Assembly: GCA_951828515.1 (NCBI GenBank)
Contig: OX639992.1
Location: 1,416,439-1,480,438, forward strand
Direction of reading: 5' to 3'
Length of the DNA: 64,000 nucleotides
Origin: an uncultured Poribacteria bacterium
GTDB lineage: Bacteria > Poribacteria > WGA-4E > WGA-3G
Shown: one piece after another, positions 44,217 to 51,354 of the stretch
Layout of the letters: each line of letters begins with the position of its first letter
Position numbering within the stretch: the first letter of the stretch is position 1
Translations under genes and position numbers: made by a program
Notes under the pieces: model-generated
Databases searched by the model: none
The model's input: the letters and a program-made list of their open reading frames with translations, nothing else
What the model was told of the DNA's origin: nothing

Positions 44217-45032
44217 ATGGAATTCGTCCAGTTGACAGACGCACAACGTGAGGAATTTGAGGAGAACGGATACTTCATCGTGCGGTCAGTGCTTGACAGC
44301 GACATGATAGATCGCTTGACTGAGGCGGGAGACCGGCTCATGGATTCGTTTGAATATAACGGCTACTATGCGCATAAGCGGGACGGTTTGGTGCAGGAGA
44401 CTGTTTTCGCGGAACTCACATCGCAGACAAAAGCGATTCCGTTGGTCATCCAACTGCTTGGTACAAATCTCCATATCACGAATACTGCGCTCATCTACAA
44501 GCACCCGCAACCGCCTGAGAAACTGGAAAGCCGTGGATGGCATCGAGATGCGGGTGTATTTTTAGATCTCGGACACAAGGATTGCCCACGCGTCGGCTTG
44601 AAAGTTGGGTACTGCTTGACGGATTTCGCCGTGCCGAATTCCGGTGGGACGCTGTTTGTTCCAAAAAGCCATGTATCGGGTGAACCGCTGGGTATCCCTG
44701 AAGGCGAGATTGATCCGATTGAACCTTATGATGAACCTGTTTTGCGTGCAGGCGACGCGTTTTTCTTTGAAAACCGTATCTATCACACCGCGGGTGTCAA
44801 CTTTACAGAGAATGTCGCTAAAGTCATTATCTATGGATACCACTACGCCTGGCTTAAACCGGAGCATTATCTGCTGTATTACAACGACAAATTGCAACCT
44901 GACGAGAAGGTGATGGAAAACCTCGATGACCTTGGCAAGCAATTTCTCGGTGGCGGCGGGGGTGCAGCGTCGCAGTGGGCAGCAGCGCATAATCTGCAGT
45001 TTGAGGAAGTCCCACACGTTGTGACAATTTAA
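44217..45032 (+). CDS. PhyH family dioxygenase
   Basis: 271 residues. MEFVQLTDAQREEFEENGYF opens the fold. GWHRDAGVFLDLGH holds the metal His/Asp (about 109-111), RIYHTAGVNF the distal His (about 189), and KVIIYGYHYAWLKPEHYLLY closes the core. The C-terminal tail has FLGGGGGAA. It is a paralogue of the gene beginning at 63856, which shares both the first 40 residues (about 75% by eye) and the leader. It converges with the amidohydrolase gene. Confidence 0.88.
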   Translation: MEFVQLTDAQREEFEENGYFIVRSVLDSDMIDRLTEAGDRLMDSFEYNGYYAHKRDGLVQETVFAELTSQTKAIPLVIQLLGTNLHITNTALIYKHPQPPEKLESRGWHRDAGVFLDLGHKDCPRVGLKVGYCLTDFAVPNSGGTLFVPKSHVSGEPLGIPEGEIDPIEPYDEPVLRAGDAFFFENRIYHTAGVNFTENVAKVIIYGYHYAWLKPEHYLLYYNDKLQPDEKVMENLDDLGKQFLGGGGGAASQWAAAHNLQFEEVPHVVTI

Positions 45033-45061
45033 CTAAATTTTCCTTCCAGAACTTACGCAAG

Positions 45062-45167
45062 GCGCAATGAATTGCGCTACTACAAACCGCTATGCTTTGG
45101 AGAAATGCTCGTATTTACAAGAGGTTTGTGTTCATAGCGAGGCGATCTATCGCCTATTTGCGAGCAT
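45062..45167. repeat. Stem-loop cluster between converging genes
   Basis: GCGCAA-TGAA-TTGCGC (45062-45077), AGGCGAT-CT-ATCGCCT (45140-45155) and outer arms ATGCTCG (45105-45111) with CGAGCAT (45161-45167). It may end transcription from both sides, but there is no U-tract, and the layout looks like a nested repeat. Confidence 0.45.
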
Positions 45168-45176
45168 CCTATCCTC

Positions 45177-46253
45177 TCAAAACTGATAGAAGGCGCGAGC
45201 GTTTTCTGCCATGATTTTGCGTTTGAGCGTTGGCGAGAGGTTTTTCGGAAGTGCCTGATCCGGGGAATCGAAGTCCCAGTGCGGATAGTCGGTTGCGAAC
45301 ATCAACTTATCATCGGAGTCGAGTTGCGCGAGCAGTTGATCAAAGTATTCCTGTTTGGGTGGTTCTTCAATCGGCTGCGTTGTAACCCAGAAGTGTTCCC
45401 GGATATACTCAGAAGGCAATCGTTTCAACTCAGGCACCTCATCGTGTAGTTTTTTCCATGCTCGATCCAGTCGCCACATCAACGGGGGTAGCCAAGCGAA
45501 ACCGCCCTCAATGAGAGCTACCTTAAGCGTTGGGAATTGTTCAAAGACTCCCTCACAGACGAGACTGGTTACCTGTGTCTGAAACGCCTGTGTCATTCCT
45601 GCGTGATCCTCGATGTAGTGCGAGGGTCTACCGACAGCGGTGATCGGTCCGACACCAACACCGGTGAAGTGGATGCCGATCGGGAGATCGTGCTGGACTG
45701 CCGCTTCATACATCTTCCAGTATCTACGTCGTCCTAAAGGTTCCATCGTGCGAGCGAGCAGGAGTATTTGCACGAACCCTGGATGGTTTGCCACTCTATT
45801 GATCTCAGCGGTGGCAAACTCTGCGTCGTCGCATGCGACGATGATTGAGGCGCGGAGTCTCAGTTCTCTTTCAAGCCACTCTTCGATTTGCCAGTCGTTC
45901 ACGGCACTTGCCCACGCCGCGGCGAACGCGAGATTGGGCATCTCACAGACCGGGGTCAAGCAGTTGAGGACACCGTATTCGATGTTGAAAGGGTCCAGTA
46001 GCTGCTCACGCAGGAAATCAAGATCGGATCCGGGACGATGTCCGGAGGGTGTCCACGCATCGTATCTCGCACCGAAGGGGTGGGCGCGGGGGATATATGC
46101 GCCGACGCGGTCGGTTGTCCCGACCATACCGTGATGTTTCCGCCACCGTTCGGAGAGATAGGGGTACAACACCGTCTCGGAAGCGAGGGTGTTATGCACA
46201 TCACAATCAATCACTGATGGTCTTTGTTGTTTGGGTGTTTCTATTTTTGCCAT
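45177..46253 (-). CDS. Amidohydrolase (PF04909, ACMSD-like) family protein
   Basis: 358 residues; a metal-dependent TIM-barrel hydrolase or decarboxylase. N-terminal VIDCDVHN gives the first metal ligands (D-x-H where many relatives have H-x-H). PIGIHFTGVG carries the barrel His, VALIEGGFAWLP follows, and FATDYPHWDFDSP has the C-terminal Asp. The substrate is unknown. AAGGAGGG before the ATG fixes the start. It is paralogous to 58711-59796 over its whole length. Confidence 0.86.
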   Translation of the reverse strand: MAKIETPKQQRPSVIDCDVHNTLASETVLYPYLSERWRKHHGMVGTTDRVGAYIPRAHPFGARYDAWTPSGHRPGSDLDFLREQLLDPFNIEYGVLNCLTPVCEMPNLAFAAAWASAVNDWQIEEWLERELRLRASIIVACDDAEFATAEINRVANHPGFVQILLLARTMEPLGRRRYWKMYEAAVQHDLPIGIHFTGVGVGPITAVGRPSHYIEDHAGMTQAFQTQVTSLVCEGVFEQFPTLKVALIEGGFAWLPPLMWRLDRAWKKLHDEVPELKRLPSEYIREHFWVTTQPIEEPPKQEYFDQLLAQLDSDDKLMFATDYPHWDFDSPDQALPKNLSPTLKRKIMAENARAFYQF

Positions 46254-46388
46254 CTCTTTCCCTCCTTACAGTCAAGTGCCCTGTTTCGTTATGAGCAACT
46301 GTATCGCCATTATTTTCTTGGGGTTCTCGGTATCGCTGATGCCTTCTAATGATGTCTATGTATTCTATGTTTCACCATAGTTGATTAT

Positions 46389-47108
46389 TCAATCAGAAGA
46401 ACCAGTAAAATAATCTTCACGGTACTTAGAGAAATAATATAGTACAGAGCGTTCTGCTATGTCTTTCATAATGTCAAACATTTCATCAGCGGTCCATTCC
46501 TCGGCACGGAAATAGAAACTACCGCGATTGAATCGTCCATCTTCCTCGTTATGGAGGTAGGTTTTGTTGAGTTTGCCAAACATTGCCATGGTTGATACCT
46601 TATCCAAAGTAGAGGATCCTTCCTCAAAGTCACAACCGTATCCGAAACAAACAAAGGGAAAGATACTTTCGCGCAGTAATATGGTGCGGAATCCTATTAA
46701 GTTCTTTCCAAGACGTTCAATAGCATTTCCTTTTGCTTGCTTGGATTGTCCCTCTTTTTCCCGTGAATCATTTGTTCCTTGTCTTTTGACCTCTGAAATC
46801 AAAATTGGACAGGTCAATGTACTATCCATGCTGCTCTTTATCGTAAGAATACCTCCGTCCGGTTTCATATTAGTCTTTTCAGAGTGGCAATGCAAATCAG
46901 TGTCAGGGAAATATGGTCTTAGTTCATTAATGATGTCTCTCAAAAGCCATTGTTTTTTATGAATTAAAGTGATTCTTTTGGCAAATCTGTCCTCTAAATA
47001 GCAAACAACTTCGTTAAGTGCCTTATCAAGTTCAGTTTCTTGCTTTTTTGAATCTTTATTGATTATAGTGTTTTTTCGTAGTTCTCGCAATCGTTCTTTA
47101 TTTGCCAT
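46389..47108 (-). CDS. EcoRI-like type II restriction endonuclease
   Basis: 239 residues. MKPDGGIL and LISEVKRQG match EcoRI KPDGGIV and VAEAKHQG, giving the PD-(D/E)xK triad D84, E106, K108 (EcoRI D91, E111, K113). KGNAIERLGKN matches EcoRI GNAIERSHKN, which contains base-contacting N141, A142 and R145. Recognition of GAATTC or a close variant is therefore likely. It is shorter than EcoRI (277 residues). Its start overlaps the last 11 bp of the methyltransferase gene, so the two are translationally coupled, with AGAGGAA as the Shine-Dalgarno. Confidence 0.85.
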   Translation of the reverse strand: MANKERLRELRKNTIINKDSKKQETELDKALNEVVCYLEDRFAKRITLIHKKQWLLRDIINELRPYFPDTDLHCHSEKTNMKPDGGILTIKSSMDSTLTCPILISEVKRQGTNDSREKEGQSKQAKGNAIERLGKNLIGFRTILLRESIFPFVCFGYGCDFEEGSSTLDKVSTMAMFGKLNKTYLHNEEDGRFNRGSFYFRAEEWTADEMFDIMKDIAERSVLYYFSKYREDYFTGSSD

Positions 47109-48213
47109 TGAAATTCCTCTCTACAAGAAAGAGTTGTTCAGTAACATGAATGTTTCGGTTTCTTAGATTCCTTGATCCGCGAAATGTGTTGTAACGAATC
47201 TCAAATTCATCAACAGTCCCTATTTTTCGCAGCATAGTACGCATTTCGTCTGGGGGAATGAACCCTTCATTATTAAACGAAATAAGAAAAAAACGTGTGT
47301 CAAGTGTATGCAGCAGGTCATTAAATAATTCTTTAGATTTCGTTTGGACATTATAGCCCGAACGTTTCCAGCCTTTTGGAATCCCCGAGACTCGACTTAT
47401 CTCTGTAGGTTCTTTATAATGTACAAGTAAGTTTAGCATAAAGTAGTTTGAGCCATAAGGATGTTGATTGTAAGGAGGATCAATATAAGTTAAATCAAGC
47501 TCCTTGATCTGACTAGCGATTTTATTTGTGTCGTCATGATACACTTCATAATCACATTCAAATTGACTGAGGACAGGTGGTTCTAGTTCAATTTGCCCTT
47601 TAATACGGCTTAGGGCATCGGAGTTAGTACCCCCGTATTGTCCAATTCCAGTCATCTTGTTCTTGTAGAAGCCCTTAAATATTCCTGAAGTGTTTGAGTG
47701 GACAGATGCTTTACTAAGAAGAGGTCCTAGCAGTGAATCACGAAAGTTTAAGGGGTAGTCCTCAATCATTCTACGATAGTTATCCAGCCGGCGGGCATTA
47801 TCGCGTGTGTAGAAAACCCGTTCACTTTGTGTAATTCTCGATTCATCCTTAGGAGCATAAAGTTTCTCAATAAATCCTTTAGGAGATGGTTCATTCACAT
47901 AGTGGTTGAGTTCCTCAACAATTCTGGTAATCGTAGTCAAATCAACCGAGTTGCGATTTTGGAGATAACATTGTGAAATTGACGCAGCATAGTCCTCAAA
48001 ATCGTTACTTGCAAGATACGAGGCATGGGATTTCATAAAACGAGAGACAATACCAGAACCACTGAAAGCGTCAAATACACGAAGGTGCGATTTCCCCATT
48101 CGTTTCTTCACTTGCGTAACTGCTCTACCTATATGACCCAGTAGCGAACGCTTATTGCCTATATATGTAATGAGTTGATTTGAAAGGTAGTCAAGGTCTT
48201 CTATCCCAATCAT
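47098..48213 (-). CDS. D12-class DNA adenine methyltransferase of the restriction system
   Basis: 371 residues. N-terminal QLITYIGNKRSLLGHI is followed by the SAM motif RVFDAFSGSGIVSRFMKS (about 44-61), LASNDFEDYA and the catalytic DPPYNQHPYGSNYF (near 246). This order is typical of Dam/D12 N6-adenine enzymes. M.EcoRI, by contrast, has a different architecture. It should protect the EcoRI-like enzyme's site. The methylase is placed first in the operon, so protection precedes cutting. GAGGAAA precedes the ATG. Confidence 0.87.
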   Translation of the reverse strand: MIGIEDLDYLSNQLITYIGNKRSLLGHIGRAVTQVKKRMGKSHLRVFDAFSGSGIVSRFMKSHASYLASNDFEDYAASISQCYLQNRNSVDLTTITRIVEELNHYVNEPSPKGFIEKLYAPKDESRITQSERVFYTRDNARRLDNYRRMIEDYPLNFRDSLLGPLLSKASVHSNTSGIFKGFYKNKMTGIGQYGGTNSDALSRIKGQIELEPPVLSQFECDYEVYHDDTNKIASQIKELDLTYIDPPYNQHPYGSNYFMLNLLVHYKEPTEISRVSGIPKGWKRSGYNVQTKSKELFNDLLHTLDTRFFLISFNNEGFIPPDEMRTMLRKIGTVDEFEIRYNTFRGSRNLRNRNIHVTEQLFLVERNFNGK

Positions 48214-48381
48214 GGTGAGTATTTCCTCAGGGATGCTCAGAATACATTGGTTTGTTTATAACGGTTGTATATGAAACTGTTTTCGCTACATGAAGTAGGA
48301 TAAACAATGAACACAAAAGATTTTTTGATGGAGGTTCCTGTCGATAGGTATCCGGCCACATCGCCTTCCTATCTGACGATT

Positions 48382-49422
48382 TCACGATTTTTTAACTATC
48401 TCTACTCTCAATTGAATACCAAGCCGGGAGGCAATTCTATCAAGCAAGCGTTTTTTTTCCACTGTACCATAGTCTTTCGCTATGTAATACTGACCATGCT
48501 GGAAGTTTTTGCGGAACTTCGGAGTGGTTGATATAAGTCGTTCTTCTGGGTCTACGCGTATGACCTGATCTGGTCCGAGACTTAAAATTGTTTCAATCCA
48601 GGTACGTGTGGCACTATGATGATCAATAACTTTTCCATCAGACATAGTAACAACGAGACACGTCTGCGGTGCCTTCTGCGTTCTACGCGTACGACGTTGT
48701 GTTGGTTGCACAGGCAGGATAGTCGGAGAGGGAATTTCTTTTACGTGTGACTCGATCTTTCTTTTTAAGCTTTTCAGGAAATCTAAAACTTGTTCTTCTG
48801 TTGGTTCATACCCAATCTTATTTTTCGCTGCATCCATCACAATAAGTAGCAAATCCTCATTTTTCTCCTGCACTAATTCGTCCCATACCTCTGGCAAATG
48901 TGCTTCAACTTGTCTTTGCTGAACGACTTTCTCATAGTCTTTCTTGATCGCCTCAATAGCTTCGCCCGTGCACATTGATTCATAGTTCAAGTACCTATTA
49001 AGACATTTGTCACTTTCCTCGCTATTGCTTTCATTTAGGTTCAGTTCATAGACCTTACGTTCTCTGTAGTCTCCCTGCGCGATTGGGTAAAAAAATCGCC
49101 ACTCCTGACCATCAGTGAGAATAGCGATTGGGATTCCTTCGTGAAAAGCGTATTCAAACAATTGTCTCTCAGCACCTTCAATGTTTCCAACTTGTTTAAC
49201 TTCAATGAAGGCAATCGGTTTTGATGGTGGATGACATAGAGCATAATCTACTCTTCGTCCTTCTACCGAATATTCAGGAATGATGATTTGAGGATTGTAT
49301 ATTGGCCAATCCAAGGCATCAAGCAGTCTACGCACAATACCGTTAGAAACTGCTGCTTCATTGGCATATAATCCTTTTTTTAAATTGTCACGTATGTCGT
49401 CAATGTGTTCCTTAAGTGTCAT
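48382..49422 (-). CDS. HsdR N-terminal-like PD-(D/E)xK nuclease-domain protein
   Basis: 346 residues. Residues about 1-150 match the type I restriction HSDR_N domain: VSNGIVRRLLDALDWPIYNP, GRRVDYAL (D59) and AFIEVKQVG (E74, K76), then LTDGQEWRFFYP. No helicase motifs follow. The C-terminal half has a basic linker (TQRRTRRTQK) and a small domain (CLVVTMSDGKVIDHHSATRT, then FQHGQYYIAKDYGTVEKKRL). Similar stand-alone proteins are common in islands and may be defence nucleases or DNA-binding regulators. AAAGGA precedes the start. Confidence 0.8.
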   Translation of the reverse strand: MTLKEHIDDIRDNLKKGLYANEAAVSNGIVRRLLDALDWPIYNPQIIIPEYSVEGRRVDYALCHPPSKPIAFIEVKQVGNIEGAERQLFEYAFHEGIPIAILTDGQEWRFFYPIAQGDYRERKVYELNLNESNSEESDKCLNRYLNYESMCTGEAIEAIKKDYEKVVQQRQVEAHLPEVWDELVQEKNEDLLLIVMDAAKNKIGYEPTEEQVLDFLKSLKRKIESHVKEIPSPTILPVQPTQRRTRRTQKAPQTCLVVTMSDGKVIDHHSATRTWIETILSLGPDQVIRVDPEERLISTTPKFRKNFQHGQYYIAKDYGTVEKKRLLDRIASRLGIQLRVEIVKKS

Positions 49423-49529
49423 TGCTTAACAAGTCATTCCTTTCAAAAAATTGGGTTTCGGCGTGGAGCTACTGAAAATGATCTTAGAACCCAAGGCTTG
49501 CCCAAAACAGCAGGAAGCGATTATCGCAT

Positions 49530-49730
49530 TCATTGAATGCTTTGAATCAATTGCATACTACTGCGAAGCCATTCATTGACTAGTTCCTCAACATCTTTAC
49601 CCGTCTTATCAGCGAGTTTGCGCATGAATTCATCAACGTCTTTCTCTAAATAGATGGGGAGATTAAAAACGGCTTTTGGCTGGTAGACCTTACCACGTTC
49701 CGCTTTTGAAAAGTCATATTCTGCTTTCAT
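49530..49730 (-). CDS. Small antitoxin-like (ribbon-helix-helix-type) protein
   Basis: 66 residues: MKAEYDFSKAERGKVYQPKA, then VFNLPIYLEKDVDEFMRKLA and an ELVNEWLRSSMQ tail. The MKAEYDFSKAERGK opening is a recurring start of small putative antitoxins of the CopG/BrnA-like type. No toxin gene lies next to it, so it is either an orphan or a regulator. GAGGAA precedes the ATG, and a strong promoter lies about 175 bp upstream. Confidence 0.7.
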   Translation of the reverse strand: MKAEYDFSKAERGKVYQPKAVFNLPIYLEKDVDEFMRKLADKTGKDVEELVNEWLRSSMQLIQSIQ

Positions 49731-49739
49731 GGGTTAAAT

Positions 49740-49898
49740 TCCTCGTATTGTCTAATTTTTTTTCGCGTTGCCTTGCAAGTAGAGATGATACGAGCAAAGA
49801 ATCGTCAAAGGACACCGGGCAACCAAAACTTGCCTCAAAGCGGGATGGCTGCTTCAGTCTCCGGTCTGATTAGCAAAGACCTCATGGTCGATTTTAAT
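49740..49898 (-). ncRNA. Structured leader upstream of the antitoxin-like gene
   Basis: About 160 nt between a strong promoter and the small gene. Paired arms are GGTCT (49863-49867) with AGACC (49877-49881), and GGCAA (49818-49822) with TTGCC (49830-49834). A competing pairing is ACCGG (49814-49818) with CCGGT (49861-49865). No known riboswitch was recognised. Confidence 0.35.
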
Positions 49899-49904
49899 TC
49901 CGTT

Positions 49905-49933
49905 AGTATATAGGAGTTTTATCCAAATGTCAA
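49905..49933 (-). promoter_or_regulatory. Promoter of the antitoxin-like gene
   Basis: Minus strand TTGACA (49928-49933), 17 bp, TATACT (49905-49910). The surrounding 34 bp (49917-49950) recur upstream of the DUF5916 gene at 54085-54117. Confidence 0.7.
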
Positions 49934-49961
49934 GAAAAAAAGCAGTTAGATACTATGTTTA

Positions 49962-51323
49962 TTAATTTCTTTTTTTCTCAAAATGTAGATTTCTGACCCT
50001 GTTTCCTGTCAATCTAAATCCCACAACGCGCCCGGTATCGTCTCGGATAAAGTGAATTTCTGGAAAAAACCACGCATCTCCACGGAAATGACCGTCGGCG
50101 TAGGTTAGCACTATGTCATCGTGCCGCCTGTGTTGTGCCACAAGCCCCTCTCCGCGCATACGGATGGTGTAGGTTGTATCGAGTTCTTCGGTATAATAAT
50201 CTCCCTCGAATTCTGCCAACTGTTCCGGGGGTAGAGGTTTAGATTGAATACCCTCATTCGGTTCCGCTGCTTTCTCTGACTCGGAGGCTTCTACGGGAGC
50301 GAGAACATCCGCAAGATAGAGATCGGCGACCTTTTCTGCCAACCTGAGTGGATTAAAGGTGTCGAGATTGCATAAGATGACGATGCCAAATTTCTGATCC
50401 GGAAAACGGATCAAATGACTCCGAAAGCCGCGCCATGATCCGCTGTGTCCGACTGTTTTCAGCCCTCTGTATTCACCGATGTTCAACCCGAAAGCGTAGT
50501 CAATTTGCTCTCCGTTATTAAGCACGCCTCGCTGGTGCATCTGTTCAATCACTGTTTGTTCGCCAATCCGTGTGTCATCAAAGTTCAGAATCCATTTCGC
50601 CAGATCCTCCACTGTCGAATAGAGGGAACTTGAACCGAGGGCGGTTGTATTGTTAACGGCGTGTTTAAATCGATCGTTTTCATCAGCTTGATATGAATAT
50701 GCTCGGTTCTTCAGGATCATTTCGTAGTCGTCGTGAAAGTGGGAGTTCGTCATGCCGAGAGGCTTGAAGATGTGAGTATCTGTCCATACTCTGAATGAAT
50801 CCCCAGTCACCCTTTCAACGATTTCTGCCAATAGATTGTAGCCGGTATTGCTGTATAAAAACTCTGCTCCTGGTTTAAAATTGAGTGTCTTCTGATGCCT
50901 CGCCATTTCCAAGATGTGTTTAAACGAGATTACGTCATCCATCATATCACCTGCGATGACAAGGGATTGCACCCAATCCCGCAGTCCACTGGTGTGATGC
51001 AGGAGATGCCGAATTGTGATTGTGTTCCCGAAATCCGGCATATCGGGCAGATACGTTCGGATGTCGTCATCTAACGACAGACTCCCTTCGTATGATAGCG
51101 TGGCGATAGCGAACCCCGCAAATTGCTTAGACACTGAAGCGATATCGAAAATGGTCGTCGTCGTGATTGGGATATCATATTCCAGATTCGCCGTCCCGTA
51201 ACCGCGTTTATAGACGATTTCACCATCTCTGACAACCCCCAAGGCGGCACCGGGAGAATCTGATTTGTTCCATTCTGCAAACAATTGATCGACTTTTGCT
51301 TTGAGTGTCTCGTGAGTTGTCAT
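49962..51323 (-). CDS. Beta-lactamase-fold serine hydrolase (class C / PBP4*-like)
   Basis: 453 residues. The nucleophile motif SVSK (S63-K66) is followed by the tyrosine motif YSNTGYN and the third motif HSGSWRG. About 100 C-terminal residues form a separate beta-rich domain (GDYYTEELDTTYTIRMRGEG). Members hydrolyse esters, D-amino-acid peptides or cell-wall peptides. No signal peptide is evident. AAAGGAGAT before the ATG fixes the start. It lies 31 bp after the DUF5916 gene, so the two are likely one transcript. Confidence 0.87.
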   Translation of the reverse strand: MTTHETLKAKVDQLFAEWNKSDSPGAALGVVRDGEIVYKRGYGTANLEYDIPITTTTIFDIASVSKQFAGFAIATLSYEGSLSLDDDIRTYLPDMPDFGNTITIRHLLHHTSGLRDWVQSLVIAGDMMDDVISFKHILEMARHQKTLNFKPGAEFLYSNTGYNLLAEIVERVTGDSFRVWTDTHIFKPLGMTNSHFHDDYEMILKNRAYSYQADENDRFKHAVNNTTALGSSSLYSTVEDLAKWILNFDDTRIGEQTVIEQMHQRGVLNNGEQIDYAFGLNIGEYRGLKTVGHSGSWRGFRSHLIRFPDQKFGIVILCNLDTFNPLRLAEKVADLYLADVLAPVEASESEKAAEPNEGIQSKPLPPEQLAEFEGDYYTEELDTTYTIRMRGEGLVAQHRRHDDIVLTYADGHFRGDAWFFPEIHFIRDDTGRVVGFRLTGNRVRNLHFEKKRN

Positions 51324-51354
51324 AGCTATCTCCTTTCGACAAAGGGATTCGAGA

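Noticed and set aside
48307-48531. A 74-codon plus-strand ORF near 48.3 kb
   Set aside because: Most of it is antisense to the end of the HsdR-N-type gene, and it has no recognisable features.
49840-49875. Possible SRP RNA (minus strand TCAG..CCGGAG..GAAGCAGCC)
   Set aside because: The sequence resembles helix 8, but the GGAA-type tetraloop stem does not pair correctly and the rest of the RNA is absent.
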